A DNA stretch of 64,000 nt from DATFNV01 sp963827935 (GCA_963827935.1 CAWHCN010000004.1:1302001-1366000), one strand, 5' to 3'; shown: positions 16,052-25,059, counted from the stretch's first letter. The notes: generated by a model not told the origin, from the sequence alone. Made by a program: numbers and translations.

Positions 16052-16261
16052 ATGGAAGGGCGCATGGGAAGACCCCCGAAACACGGCGACAAGGCGATGG
16101 CAGCCCGCCTGGAAATCCGCGTCGATCCAGCCGAGAAAGCCGCCTATGTTGCGGCGGCGGAAGCGGCTGGCATGGAGTGCTCGGACTGGATTCGCGAGAT
16201 GCTTAACGCGGCTGCGTCACGGCGCAGGCCGCGCACGCGAGCAAGAAAGAGCCAAGAATAG
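16052..16261 (+). CDS. Small ribbon-helix-helix-like DNA-binding protein
   Basis: 69 residues from ATG 16052. MAARLEIRVDPAEKAAYVAAAEAAGMECSDWIREMLNAA shows the strand (RLEIRVD) and two helices of MetJ/Arc or MobC-like RHH folds, with a basic tail RRRPRTRARKS. Upstream codons in the same frame pass through the inverted repeat and are unlikely to be translated. A perfect terminator follows at 16283. Likely an autoregulator of itself and the divergent transposase. Confidence 0.65.
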   Translation: MEGRMGRPPKHGDKAMAARLEIRVDPAEKAAYVAAAEAAGMECSDWIREMLNAAASRRRPRTRARKSQE

Positions 16262-16282
16262 GGCAGAAGCAAGCGTAGCAAA

Positions 16283-16314
16283 CAAGAAAACCCGGATTGC
16301 TCCGGGTTTTCTTG
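16283..16314 (+). terminator. Intrinsic terminator after the RHH gene
   Basis: CAAGAAAACCCGG and CCGGGTTTTCTTG form a perfect 13-bp stem around a 6-nt loop. The A/T-rich outer stem gives a U-run on either strand, so it may also serve the converging protease operon. Confidence 0.85.
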
Positions 16315-16361
16315 TCGAGATCTTGTTTGTCCATCTTTAACACGATGTGCGTCGAAGGCGA

Positions 16362-17399
16362 CTAGCCAGGCTGGCCTTCTTCTTTGCCGTTGCGGGCCTT
16401 CCCGGTGGCCTTGTCAGGCTCTTGATGAGTGACTTGAAAGGATTTCGCCCGGCCATCTCCAAGAGCCGGGTCGCGATCCGGTCTTGACGGCGACGATACT
16501 TCTCCAGGTTCAGTTGTTTCAGTGTGAAGTTCACATGCATCGCCCCTTTCTTCGGCAGAGAGGAATTCGACAGTCGCCTCGTCATTCTTTAATCCCTCCT
16601 GGACAAGAACAGACAGAAGGTTTGCCAACTCGGATTCCTCTTCGCTCGGCCCTCGAACCTTGTGGAAGAGCGTTTCGGCCTCGATACGGTCTATGATGAA
16701 CCCGTGAGAGGGATAATCGGCTATCAGCCGGTCCAGGGCGTTCTCTCGTAGATTCTTGCGAGCAAGCCTTGTGCCGTAGTGTTGCGCTATCAGCATCGCC
16801 CGCTGATACTCACCAAGCCGCATCGGGTCCAACTGGGCGTAAATCGGCTTGAAGAGCCCAATCGCAAGCCTCGCCGCAATGTCAGCAGCTGTTCTGGTTG
16901 TGATTTGCAGGCCACTCCTGAACCGCAATTTCAAGAAGCTCTCTTCAAATGTCTTAAACGCTTCTGTCTGAAGAGTATTAAGAGCTTGGAGCGGCGTCAA
17001 CCCAGAGGTCAGTTCCGAAAGCTCGTCTGGCTTTGAAATCTGCACATCAAGAGGTCCCAATTCGGCCAAATCGCACATCACGATTTCGTCTGCCGCGAGA
17101 GAAACCAGGGTGCCGGCACTTTTGCAGTACGTTTCCACGAATAGTATTACGCGACCCTTGCAGTATTTTTGTTGCAAACAGCGAGCGATTCGGTATGCGG
17201 CGTCGGCTGACCCTCCATCCGTCGTGAGGAAGACGAACACATTCGGCTTGGACTGGTATTCCTTCACCAAGTCAATCAGCTCGTGATCGGCCGGGGAACG
17301 GATGTCCCCACTAAACAAGACGATGTCTGCGTTCAGCTTACCAGAGACACAGGTTACGCACGTTTGTATCTTCTTCGCTAGGGCGTCCGAATCGAGCAT
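16362..17399 (-). CDS. SDH-family Clp-fold serine protease-like protein
   Basis: 345 residues from ATG 17399, which follows the upstream gene's TAA by 4 bp; the frame itself opens at 17429. NADIVLFSGDIRSPADHELI, VFVFLTTDGGSADAAYRIARCL, ETYCKSAGTLVSLAADEIVMCDLAELGPLDVQI are the successive blocks of SDH_sah/ClpP-fold serine proteinases; the Ser of KSAGT is the expected nucleophile. The C-terminal 70 residues are charged and disordered. There is no signal peptide, so it is probably cytosolic. A second family member occurs at 50239. Visibly lower G+C than its neighbours suggests import. Confidence 0.8.
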   Translation of the reverse strand: MLDSDALAKKIQTCVTCVSGKLNADIVLFSGDIRSPADHELIDLVKEYQSKPNVFVFLTTDGGSADAAYRIARCLQQKYCKGRVILFVETYCKSAGTLVSLAADEIVMCDLAELGPLDVQISKPDELSELTSGLTPLQALNTLQTEAFKTFEESFLKLRFRSGLQITTRTAADIAARLAIGLFKPIYAQLDPMRLGEYQRAMLIAQHYGTRLARKNLRENALDRLIADYPSHGFIIDRIEAETLFHKVRGPSEEESELANLLSVLVQEGLKNDEATVEFLSAEERGDACELHTETTEPGEVSSPSRPDRDPALGDGRAKSFQVTHQEPDKATGKARNGKEEGQPG

Positions 17400-17403
17400 C
17401 CTG

Positions 17404-17646
17404 TTACCCGCCCTTCTGCCAACGGACAAGAGCGGCCTTTCTGGCTATCTCGACGCGCTTCGCCCTGCTGAGCTTCTTGGCCCTAGCTGGCCCTCCTTTG
17501 AGGCCGCCCAGCTTGCCTAGAGCCACCGCCGCTGGATTCTTGGCGACAGGCTCAGGTGACGGGCTGGCTGCTTCCGTCGCCTGCTGGACAATAGCAGCAG
17601 CGATCTTGTTCGCGTCGATTGGCGTTTTGCTTGATCGTTTAGGCAT
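17404..17646 (-). CDS. Small basic protein co-transcribed with SDH protease
   Basis: 80 residues: MPKRSSKTPIDANKIAAAIV, a Ser/Pro/Glu linker, then ALGKLGGLKGGPARAKKLSRAKRVEIARKAALVRWQKGG. The last block is a recurrent nucleic-acid-binding-like motif seen in small proteins of mobile regions; its exact function is unknown to me. The stop is 4 bp upstream of the protease ATG, so the two form an operon. Its start codon lies inside the 29-bp palindrome at 17638-17666. Confidence 0.75.
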   Translation of the reverse strand: MPKRSSKTPIDANKIAAAIVQQATEAASPSPEPVAKNPAAVALGKLGGLKGGPARAKKLSRAKRVEIARKAALVRWQKGG

Positions 17647-17666
17647 ACTGGACCAGTATGCCTAAA
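17638..17666. promoter_or_regulatory. 29-bp palindrome spanning a start codon
   Basis: TTTAGGCATACTGG - A - CCAGTATGCCTAAA is a perfect palindrome with a single central base. It contains the ATG of the minus-strand 80-residue gene (17646-17644) and a mirror-image ATG on the plus strand (17658). A repressor bound here would block translation initiation or transcription; a duplicated target site is an alternative. Confidence 0.7.
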
Positions 17667-17851
17667 AAACCCGGGGGCGTCAAGTGGACAGATGCCACCA
17701 TGCTTGTGCGCTCACGGATTTGCTTGACCGTTCACGAATCGCGGAACTGGCCTTGCATGAACGGTCAAGCATTGCTATGTTACTCAGGTGGGCATCGAGG
17801 TTCGACCGTGCGGTCGTCGGGTGCCTCTGTGTTTTACCTGGAGTCGTTACG

Positions 17852-18384
17852 ATGTTGCGCTACGACAGCCTTGACCAGACAGTGCGGCAGTTCATGCTGG
17901 AAGAGTTGACGATGGATGTCGCGAGCGGGAGCCTGTACATGAGCCCGCGTCTGAGCGCGTACGTGCGCGGGATTATCCCGGCCTGCTGGAAGAATCGATC
18001 CGCGATCACGACGATCGCTGGCTCGATAGCGAGCTTCGGCGGCGTGGTCGCATCAATGCTACTGAGCAGCGTCGCAAGAAAAGCGGCGGCTACAGCATCG
18101 TGAGCGTGCCCATTACCGCCGCCGAAACCCTCGCGGAAGGCGAGTTCAATCGCTTCTATATCCGTGGTGTTTGTCGGGCCGTTCTGGCGAATGAGCAGCA
18201 TGAGGTCGAGGTTTACCGGGCCAAAGCGGTCGCGCAACCGCGGCCTGAATCGCAGGCCAAGATCGGCACTCGTGTCAATGCCGCCACCTTGCTGGACGAC
18301 TTGCGTCACAACGTGGGCGTCGATACAGCGCTCGGGGTTCCCGCGGGGCCGAACTCCGGATTGAGCGTGCGCCGTCCGCAGTAG
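17852..18384 (+). pseudogene. Conserved hypothetical gene, one frameshift
   Basis: From ATG 17852: MLRYDSLDQTVRQFMLEELTMDVASGSLYMSPRLSAYVRG. Near 17962 the sensible reading moves to another frame: RDYPGLLEESIRDHDDRWLDSELRRRGR, and later ITAAETLAEGEFNRFYIRGVCRAVLANEQHEVEVYRAKAV, ending RHNVGVDTALGVPAGPNSGLSVRRPQ at 18384. Together this is about 177 residues of coherent, charged sequence, resembling small proteins I have seen repeatedly in Gemmata mobile regions. Function unknown. A bidirectional terminator follows. Confidence 0.6.
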
Positions 18385-18411
18385 CCACCTGTATCGCTTC
18401 TGTCTTCTGCT

Positions 18412-18439
18412 CCGGAGCCGGTCAATGGACCGGCTCCGG
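18412..18439. terminator. Bidirectional hairpin between convergent genes
   Basis: CCGGAGCCGGTC-AATG-GACCGGCTCCGG is a perfect 12-bp stem with a tetraloop, between the stop at 18384 and the last codons of the convergent gene ending at 18422. Confidence 0.65.
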
Positions 18440-18664
18440 CTTCATGTAGGGAACTCGCTCGACTTCACGCAGGGTCAGACCGTGATGGGACAATCTTGAC
18501 CGGAAGTTCTGGAACTCCTCAGCCGTGAAGGTCATTTCCACCCGCATGAGCAAATGGCGGAAGAGGTCGAATACGGCCTTGTCGAACTTCCACGTCTCGT
18601 CCGGCCAAGCCGTAAAGGAATATACGAATTGGGTTTGCGTGGTAACGCACTGGCGGCTATTCAT
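18422..18664 (-). CDS. Small hypothetical protein
   Basis: 80 residues, MNSRQCVTTQTQFVYSFTAW...MTFTAEEFQNFRSRLSHHGLTLREVERVPYMKPEPVH. An N-terminal beta-like half and a C-terminal helical half are suggested (MTFTAEEFQNFRSRL). No family is recognised. It converges on the frameshifted gene with a shared terminator inside its last codons. ATG start; no clear Shine-Dalgarno. Confidence 0.55.
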   Translation of the reverse strand: MNSRQCVTTQTQFVYSFTAWPDETWKFDKAVFDLFRHLLMRVEMTFTAEEFQNFRSRLSHHGLTLREVERVPYMKPEPVH

Positions 18665-19106
18665 TCTCGCCCTCCGTGGCTGCTGTCGGCTGATACTGCG
18701 ATGAGCGAAACGGAACTAGCCCAATCGGCCAGCGGGCAAAATGGCACGCCCGCGGCCGACCACCACATCGTAAAGCCGCGTTCAGACAGGAAAGTCCCAT
18801 CGGGGTAGGATAGGACACATCGGCAGATCGGCGAGAGCCCCGGCAAGGAAATGGCGTGAGGGGGGCGTTGGCGCCCCTGGCGAACTCGTTTCGCCCCGCC
18901 CGAAGTCGTTGCAAAGCCGGCGGACCCGGCTCGGCATCCCGAACTTCCGGGACCGCCGGAGCCGGCGCTAGCGGAATTGCGGTGCGCCTCGCCGAATTGC
19001 GGTGCGCCTGGCAATTGCGATGCAAAGCCCGCTAGAGCCCAAGAAACGCCTCTGCCGACGGTGATCTGGCGGTGCGTGGGAGGGGACATCAAGTCCGCGC
19101 AAGCAA
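18665..19106. other. Repeat-bearing non-coding stretch
   Basis: About 440 bp without a convincing gene. It contains two adjacent copies of GAATTGCGGTGCGCCT (from 18974 and 18994) followed by the dispersed repeat copy at 19012-19029. Long frames in it on the minus strand have no family signature. Confidence 0.5.
19012..19029 (-). repeat. Dispersed intergenic repeat, copy 2
   Basis: CAATTGCGATGCAAAGCC is the exact complement of the 18 bp at 14618-14635. Confidence 0.5.
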
Positions 19107-19134
19107 AAGGGATCGGGGGTAACTCCCGATCCCT
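19107..19134 (-). terminator. Terminator of the sigma-54 activator gene
   Basis: AAGGGATCGGG and CCCGATCCCTT form an 11-bp stem around a 6-nt loop, 29 bp past the stop at 19163 on the minus strand. TTTT follows on that strand. Confidence 0.75.
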
Positions 19135-19162
19135 TGATCGCACCAGGCCGCAAGAGGGGGCC

Positions 19163-20536
19163 CTACTCCGCCGCCACCCGGCTCACACGCACCGTCGCCG
19201 GCATCAATCCGTACTTCTTCATCTTCTTGTAGAGCGTCACTCGGCTGATGCCCAGGGCTTCGGCGGCGCGGGCTCGGCTGTTGCCGTGCTTCTCAAGCGC
19301 CTTCAGGATGAAGTTGCGCTCGACGGCGTCGATGCTGTTGGAAAGCGACTCGTCCAGCGCCTTGTGGTGGCCGTTGCCATTCACCGGGGCGGGTGCATAC
19401 TCGCGGATGGGGGGCGGCAGGTGCTCGCGCAGCAGGACCGAGCCGCTGCTGACCAGGACCGCCTGCTGCACCGCATTTTCGAGCTGGCGGATGTTGCCTG
19501 GCCAGGGGAAGCCGCGCAGCGCTGCCAGCGTGTCCTTGTGGACGTGGAACAGGTCCTTGCGGAACTTGGTATTGAAGCGGGCCGCCATGCCGCGCACCAG
19601 CGGCTCGATGTCCTGGATGCGCTCGCGGATGGGGGGCAGGTGGAACGACATCACGTTAAGGCGGTAGTAGAGGTCCTCGCGGAAGCGGCCCTTCTCGGCC
19701 TGGTCTTGCAGGTCCCAGTTGCTGGCGACGATGATGCGGGCGGTGCAGATTTGCGTTTCGTTGCTGCCGACCGGCTCGTACTCACCGGTTTCGATCACGC
19801 GCAGCAGGCCGGCTTGCTGTTCGAGGCCGAGGGTGTCGATTTCGTCGAGCAGCAGGGTGCCGTTGCCGGCAGCCGCGAACTTGCCGATCTTGGCCCGGTC
19901 GGCGCCGGTGAACGCCCCCTTGATGTGGCCAAAGAAGGCACTTTCGACCAGGTTGGCCGGCTGGGCGCCGCAGGGGACGGCCAGGAAGGGGTTGTGCTTG
20001 CGGGGCGAGCAGTCGTGCATCAGCCGGGCCAGGTAGGTCTTGCCGGTGCCCGTCTCGCCGGTCAGCAGGACCGTGACATCGTGGGCTGCCGCCAAGGCCA
20101 CGCGCTCGACCATCTGTTCCTGCGTAAGCGATGGGGTCAGGCCGAGGAGGCGTCGGCGAATCAGTTCTTCGAGCGTTTCCTCGCGCGTGCCGATGAAGGT
20201 GTTGGCCGAGGCCGAGCGCTCGCGAACAAGGGCCAGCAGCGTATTGGCGGCCGTCGGCCATTCCAGCCGGGCCGCCACGTGCGGATCGAGCTGCTCGAGT
20301 TCCGGGCCGGGCGGCAATTCGTTCGAGGTCACCAGGACGATGTTGAGTTCGAGATGCTGAATCGAGATTTCCTGCAAGAGGCGGAGAAGCGGCTCGATCT
20401 CGGCAACGGCCGCCACGCCGACGATCAGCACGCCGTCGGTATCGCGGCCGAGGTGGTTGCGGACGGTATCGTACTTGGCCTGAAACGCGGCCTGCCCCAG
20501 GGCCTTCTTGAGGGCGGTCTGAATGCCCAGGGCCAA
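19163..20536 (-). CDS. Sigma-54-dependent transcriptional activator with degenerate receiver-like domain
   Basis: 457 residues as read. An N-terminal receiver-like region (1-120) lacks a clear phospho-acceptor Asp (DGVLIVGVAAV at the expected strand). The AAA+ domain has GETGTGKTYLARL (Walker A), FFGHIKGAFTGADRAKIGKFAAAGNGTLLLDEID (GAFTGA sigma-54 contact loop plus Walker B) and RFREDLYYRLNV with the arginine finger. The C-terminus is a Fis-type HTH: NSRARAAEALGISRVTLYKKMKKYGL. It remodels RNA polymerase-sigma54 at enhancer-dependent promoters. No ATG is in frame: the frame opens upstream with AYALVAEDQRLALGIQ, so the start is TTG 20536 or a nearby CTG, or an indel separates it from ATG at about 20578. 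Confidence 0.9.
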   Translation of the reverse strand: MALGIQTALKKALGQAAFQAKYDTVRNHLGRDTDGVLIVGVAAVAEIEPLLRLLQEISIQHLELNIVLVTSNELPPGPELEQLDPHVAARLEWPTAANTLLALVRERSASANTFIGTREETLEELIRRRLLGLTPSLTQEQMVERVALAAAHDVTVLLTGETGTGKTYLARLMHDCSPRKHNPFLAVPCGAQPANLVESAFFGHIKGAFTGADRAKIGKFAAAGNGTLLLDEIDTLGLEQQAGLLRVIETGEYEPVGSNETQICTARIIVASNWDLQDQAEKGRFREDLYYRLNVMSFHLPPIRERIQDIEPLVRGMAARFNTKFRKDLFHVHKDTLAALRGFPWPGNIRQLENAVQQAVLVSSGSVLLREHLPPPIREYAPAPVNGNGHHKALDESLSNSIDAVERNFILKALEKHGNSRARAAEALGISRVTLYKKMKKYGLMPATVRVSRVAAE

Positions 20537-21179
20537 CCGCTGGTCCTCGGCGACCAGCGCGTACGCGGCTACCTGTCATTGCTTGTCTCCCTCCTGGACC
20601 GCCGCGGCCGGTCGGCAAGCACGCCGAAGCCGGTGGCACAGGCGGTGTACTCGTAAGCCTGCAGTCCCGCGCACCGGGCCGATGCCGAGGATCTGCGCTA
20701 GATCACGGAAACCGCTCCCGCTGCAGCCTGGCGGTGCTGCGCAGGGAAGTCCCTTTGGGGTCCTACCCCACCCGGCGAATCCTGAACGCGCGGTGGAACG
20801 CCCTCCGCGCGCCGGGCTGGCGGGACCGAGTCATGCGACGACCCGCTCCAACCGTCACGCAGCCGCGCCGGTGCGTGGAGGCAATCCCCCCGTCGTCCCC
20901 GCCCATCGTCCGTGGAAGCGTGAACGCGATCCAACTTTGAGGTAGGCAAGCGAAGGCAGACGTGGCCTCTCGCCAATGGCTCCCGGGATGGGAGCACTCC
21001 TTTCTGGCGTGCCTCCTGCACTGTGCCGAGGTCGGCTGGCAACGGGGCCAGCCTCCCTGAAGTATGCGAATGTAGGCGAGTGTCTGGCGCCTGTCAAGCA
21101 TTATCCTCATTTTTCCGTTACAGCTCGCAAAATCGTTGCATTCCGCACACACTAGCCAAGTTTCATGGGCCACGGGGTG
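20537..21179. other. Intergenic, no gene recognised
   Basis: About 640 bp upstream of the sigma-54 activator and downstream of the ANTAR gene. Overlapping Pro/Arg-rich open frames here look like G+C artefacts. The activator's promoter must lie at its left end. Confidence 0.45.
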
Positions 21180-21200
21180 GGACGGAGCGGTGCTCCGTCC
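21180..21200 (-). terminator. Hairpin at the end of the ANTAR gene
   Basis: GGACGGAGC-GGT-GCTCCGTCC, a perfect 9-bp stem with a 3-nt loop, immediately after the TAG stop at 21200-21202. Confidence 0.6.
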
Positions 21201-21838
21201 TACAGGATTTTCCGAAGGCCCGGCGTCTCGCCGTTGACGCAGTCGCCCGCCCCCGGTTGAAGCAGAGCCTCCGTATCGAGCAGGGACTGGGCAATATCCC
21301 GGATCGGCCGGCGCTGGCGGCGGGAACTCACCCGGAGACGCTTGTAGGCATCCTCCTCGGCCAGGCCCAGGCGCTGGGCCAGAATCCCCTTGGCCCGCTC
21401 GATGATGATGCGATCGTCCAGCCGGGCCTGGAGGCTGGCGACCCGTCCTTTCCACTGGAGGTAGCGCCGTCGGGCCCCAAGCGCCCCCAGCAACGCGGGC
21501 CACAAGTCCTCGGCCTGGCGGGGCGCGGCGACCAGGCTAACGGGGTAGGTCTCGGCCAGCGCCAGGAATCGGCCTGCCTGGTCCCCCGGCGCCACCACCA
21601 GCACGCCGACCTCCAGATCGAGCAGGGCCTGCGCCTCGGGTTCGGCCGGCCAAAGGTGCTCGGGGACCACCACCACGTCCAGCTGCCAGCCGCGAAGTTC
21701 GGTCAAATGTCCGGGGCGGAGCAGTCCGGTGCCCAGCACGGTAAGCCGATCGCCGGGGCAGTCGGCCAACTGGCGCAAGGCCACCTCGAGGGCCGGCCGG
21801 CCGTCGGCGTGCTGTTCCTCGACCAGCCAAATCCGCAT
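21200..21838 (-). CDS. ANTAR-domain regulator with receiver-like N-terminus
   Basis: 212 residues from ATG 21838 (MRIWLVEEQHADGRPALEVAL). Residues 1-130 are receiver-like (LDVVVVPEHLWP, VGVLVVAPGDQA) but without a convincing acidic pocket. A helical linker, RRRYLQWKGRVASLQARLDDRIIIERAKGILAQRLGLAEEDAYKRLRVSSRRQRRPIRDIAQSLL, is a textbook ANTAR domain with the conserved ERAKGIL and AYKRLR, which binds RNA hairpins to prevent termination (AmiR/NasR type). The frame stays open for over 1 kb upstream, but that is antisense to the M42 gene. Its target is unknown; hairpins near 21180 and 19107 are possible. Confidence 0.88.
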   Translation of the reverse strand: MRIWLVEEQHADGRPALEVALRQLADCPGDRLTVLGTGLLRPGHLTELRGWQLDVVVVPEHLWPAEPEAQALLDLEVGVLVVAPGDQAGRFLALAETYPVSLVAAPRQAEDLWPALLGALGARRRYLQWKGRVASLQARLDDRIIIERAKGILAQRLGLAEEDAYKRLRVSSRRQRRPIRDIAQSLLDTEALLQPGAGDCVNGETPGLRKIL

Positions 21839-22369
21839 GGTCGCACCTCGCCTGTCGCAGAAACGGCCGGACCAGACGACCACGCACCAAGGGGCCGTTT
21901 CAGCACGGCCGCTGGCGGTGGCGGGACGATGCGGGCGATTTCCCCGGGCAGAGCGGTTGGCCAACGCGTTCGGAAGGGATCCAGGTTCCGGTTGGCGATA
22001 TTGTAAGCCCGCGCGGAAGATCGTCCAAGGGCGGCGGTCGCCGCCGGCCGCCCCTGCCGGGAGGCGCGAATCCAGGCTCGTTGGCGCGACACTGGTCCCG
22101 CCACGGCTGTCGGCACGCGCAGCAAATGTAGCACGTTGTGAGCACCAACGCCTGTGCGCGGACGTCTCCCCGAGGCAAACTGGGAACTTTGACGCGGCCC
22201 GGCTGCCGTCGGTTCCCCGATCCGCAACCTGGCCAGGCGCGGCTTGGCGGCTCGAGGGGAGACTATCGTCCGCCGCTCGCGTATAATGACGCTTGAATCG
22301 GTTCACTCCACCGCGACGCAGCCTTCCGGAGGCGAAGCTGTTCGTCTTCCGCCTGGTCAGAGGGTGCTC
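21839..22369. other. Divergent intergenic region
   Basis: About 530 bp between the ANTAR gene and the M42 gene. A TATAAT at 22282 is the only clear signal. Long frames here carry no family signature. Confidence 0.4.
22282..22287 (+). promoter_or_regulatory. Probable -10 element of the M42 gene
   Basis: A perfect TATAAT 82 bp before the ATG at 22370. No good -35 is visible at 16-18 bp, so confidence is limited. Confidence 0.4.
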
Positions 22370-23459
22370 ATGCACGACGCCTCGTTCACCTTCCTCAAGA
22401 ACGTCCTCGAAACCCCCAGCCCATCCGGCTACGAGCGCCCCGTGCAGGACCTGGTTCGCGCCTGGGCGGGTCCGCTTGCCGATGAGTTGCGCACAGATCG
22501 CCACGGCAACGTCATAGCCGTGCTGCGACCGTCGCCGCCTGGGCCTCTGCCCCACGCCACACGAGGCGAGCCGCCGCGAATCATGCTGGCCGGCCACTGC
22601 GATCAGATCGGCCTGATGGTCCAGCACATCGACGATAACGGGTACCTCTACGTCCAGCCGATCGGCGGCTGGGACATGCAAATTCTCCTGGGCCAGAACC
22701 TGACGGTGTGGACAGCCTACGGCGCGCTCCCCGCCGTCGTGGCCCGCCGGGCCCCGCACCTGCTGACCACGGAGGAGCGCAACAAGGTACCCCAGTTCCA
22801 GGACATATGGCTGGACGCCGGCTTCAAGGATCGCAAGGAAGCCGAATCCCAGGTCACCGCCGGCGATCCCGCTACCTTTGCCCTGGGCTACCGCGACCTG
22901 CGCAACGGCCTGGCCGTCTCGCCGGCGATGGACGACAAGGTCGGCCTGTGGGTGGTCATGGAGGCCCTGCGCCTGCTCAAGGGCCGGCATCTCCAGGCGG
23001 CGGTTTACGCCGTCTCGACCGTCCAGGAGGAAATCGGCCTGCGCGGAGCCACCACCAGTACCTACGGTATCCACCCCACCGTGGGCATCGCCGTAGACGT
23101 TTGTCACGCCACCGACACGCCTGGCAACGACAAAAAGCAGATCGGCGACGTCAAGCTGGGGGTGGACCGGTGCTGTTCCGCGGACCGAACATCAACCCGC
23201 GCGTCTTCGAGCGCCTGCACGAGGCCTCGAAGGCCCACGAGATCGCGGTGCAGGTCCGGGTGCGCTGCGCGGCACCGGCACCGACGCCAACGCCATGCAG
23301 CTCAGCCGCGACGGCGTGGCCGCCGGACTGATCGGCATCCCTAACCGCTACATGCACAGCCCGGTCGAGGTGGTGCAACTGGACGACCTGGACCGAGCCG
23401 CCCGTTTGCTGGCGGAGTTCTGCCTTGGCGTGACGGCCCAACAGGATTGGACACCCTGA
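22370..23459 (+). pseudogene. M42-family glutamyl/metallo-aminopeptidase, two frameshifts
   Basis: From ATG 22370: FLKNVLETPSPSGYERPVQDLVRAWAG, PRIMLAGHCDQIGLMVQHID (first metal His and Asp), AVSPAMDDKVGLWVVMEAL (bridging Asp), VSTVQEEIGLRGA (catalytic and metal Glu) and IAVDVCHATDTPG. At a GGGGG run near 23155 the reading moves to GGPVLFRGPNINPRVFERLHEASKAHEIAVQV, and near 23265 to GTGTDANAMQLSRDGVAAGLIGIPNRYMHSPVEVVQLDDL, ending TAQQDWTP at 23459. All metal ligands, including the final His in YMHSP, survive across the three frames, so only two single-base changes separate this from an intact peptidase of about 360 residues. Confidence 0.85.
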
Positions 23460-23611
23460 GCGGCCCGAGAAGCCGGCGACCCGTTCGGATTGTGCCGCCT
23501 CAGCCCGGTGGCCCACGCCGAAAGACCGCTTGCGGCAACCGGGATCGTGCCCTATAACCAGGGGTGTTAGCGGGGGCCTGTTTCTCGCATGAAAAGGGCC
23601 TCCCCATCACT

Positions 23612-23683
23612 TCCCCGATAGCTCAATGGTAGAGCAACCGGCTGTTAACCGGTTTGTTGTAGGTTCGAGTCCTACTCGGGGAG
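23612..23683 (+). tRNA. tRNA-Asn (anticodon GTT)
   Basis: 72 nt. The acceptor TCCCCGA pairs with TCGGGGA, the D-arm is GCTCAATGGTAGAGC, the anticodon stem-loop CCGGCTGTTAACCGG has GTT at 23644-23646, and the T-arm is GTAGGTTCGAGTCCTAC. Discriminator base G; CCA is not encoded. The 3' end is the likely integration site of the downstream island. Confidence 0.96.
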
Positions 23684-23715
23684 CTTTCCTCACCCGCCAT
23701 CGCCGATCCGCAAGC

Positions 23716-23750
23716 GTCCTCAACCCCCTGCAATACAAGGGTTTGAGGAC
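23716..23750. repeat. Imperfect hairpin beside tRNA-Asn
   Basis: GTCCTCAACCC and GGGTTTGAGGAC flank a 12-nt loop 33 bp after the tRNA and are followed by TTCTCTTT. It could terminate the tRNA transcript or be part of the attachment region; it overlaps the integrase 3' codons. Confidence 0.45.
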
Positions 23751-25015
23751 GGTTCTCTTTATCCCCCTCACCTGGTCCGCTGTCATCGATTGCCCTCGCC
23801 TCCCCTCTCCCCTTATCGCCCGTGTGTGTAAGCAGCGTGTAAGGGCCGTCCGTGCCGGTCGCCGCGGCGGCCTCGGACAGCGGCCCCTTTATCAGGTCGG
23901 GGAGTCGCTCGACGGCACGCCCCAGGTCGTGGAGCTGGGCCCGACCGTACACGGCCATCGTCAGCTTCGGGTCGCTGTGACGGGCCAGTTGCATCGCCTC
24001 CTTGAGCGTCGCCCCGCTCTTCTCCAGGAGCGCGATGTAGCTGTGCCGCAAAGCGTGGAAGTCGGCATAGAGGAGACCGTCTGGGCCTTCGACCGCGTAG
24101 GGGATGCCGGCAGCGTCGAGGTCGATGCGGAGCATGTCAGCGGCCCTCTTCCACCAGGTCCCCGGCCAGAGGGCGATGCCGGCAGGGCGGCCTGTCAGGT
24201 AATCGCGTAGCGCGGCGGCCACGTCCGGCGGGAGAGGTTGAGTCGCGCCCTTGCGGTTCTTTGTCTCGGCGGCCCCCAGGATTGCCACGGGTGGCTCGGC
24301 CTTGAAGTCCAAAGACTCCGGGCGAAGGCATGCCAGCTCCTCGGCACGGAAACCGGTGGCGCATGCAGTCAGGTAGAGGATGTGACGGTCAGAACCCGAC
24401 AGCTCCCGGAAGGTAACCTCACTTCGGGCGGCCGCGTCGAGGACGGCGCGCAGGTCGTCCAGCGGGAGCGCCCGACGGTCGTGCCGGCGGTCCAGCCTGA
24501 CGTTCCCTCCGGACAGGTGGGCCAGTGGGTTGTCGGCGGTGCACGGTCCTGAACGAGCCAGCCCGCAAACCCCTTCATCGCGTCGAGGTACAGGTTGCTC
24601 GTCTTGATGCTGCGACCGCGCGAGCGAAGTGAGCGCAGGGCCTCGGCCGTCGCACGCGGGTAGCGGCGCGCCTTGCCGTTGCCTGTTGCCACCAGCCGAT
24701 GGTGCCGCATCAGCGCTGTGACCGCGGACGGCTTGACATCCAGCAACGCGGCGAGTTCCTTCTTGGTGAAGTCGGCCTGCTCTCGGTCGAAGGGCGGGAG
24801 GCGCAGGCGCTGTTCGCGCAGTCCGGCGAGGTACTGCTGGACGCGGGAGGCGGACAGGTCCGCCATGAAGGTGAACCCGCAGGCAGCAATCACTCGGCGC
24901 GCGCAGGCGAGTGTCTGCTTGACGTGCTTGGCCGTTGCGCCGTCGGCCAGGAGGGAAGCCGCCCAATCAGCCAGGTGTTCGGCCAGGGGTCGCTTACGGT
25001 GCCCCTCGAAGGGGT

Positions 25016-25059
25016 CAGTGATGCCTCTGTCCGCCATCAGTGATGCCTCTGTCCGCCAT
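25016..25059. repeat. 22-bp exact tandem duplication inside the integrase gene
   Basis: Two abutting copies (25016-25037, 25038-25059), each beginning CAGTGATGCCTCTG. The length is not divisible by three, so the duplication shifts the integrase frame. Confidence 0.9.

Noticed and set aside
17658..17909. Plus-strand 83-residue frame starting inside the palindrome
   Set aside because: The sequence after MPKKPGG has no coherent composition or homology pattern and overlaps the region upstream of a better gene at 17852.
18977..20656. 559-residue plus-strand frame
   Set aside because: Mirror of the sigma-54 activator, whose GAFTGA and Walker motifs are on the minus strand.
21839..23107. N-terminal extension of the ANTAR gene frame
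   Set aside because: The frame stays open across the M42 gene, but residues 1-212 from ATG 21838 form a full ANTAR protein and the rest has no family similarity.
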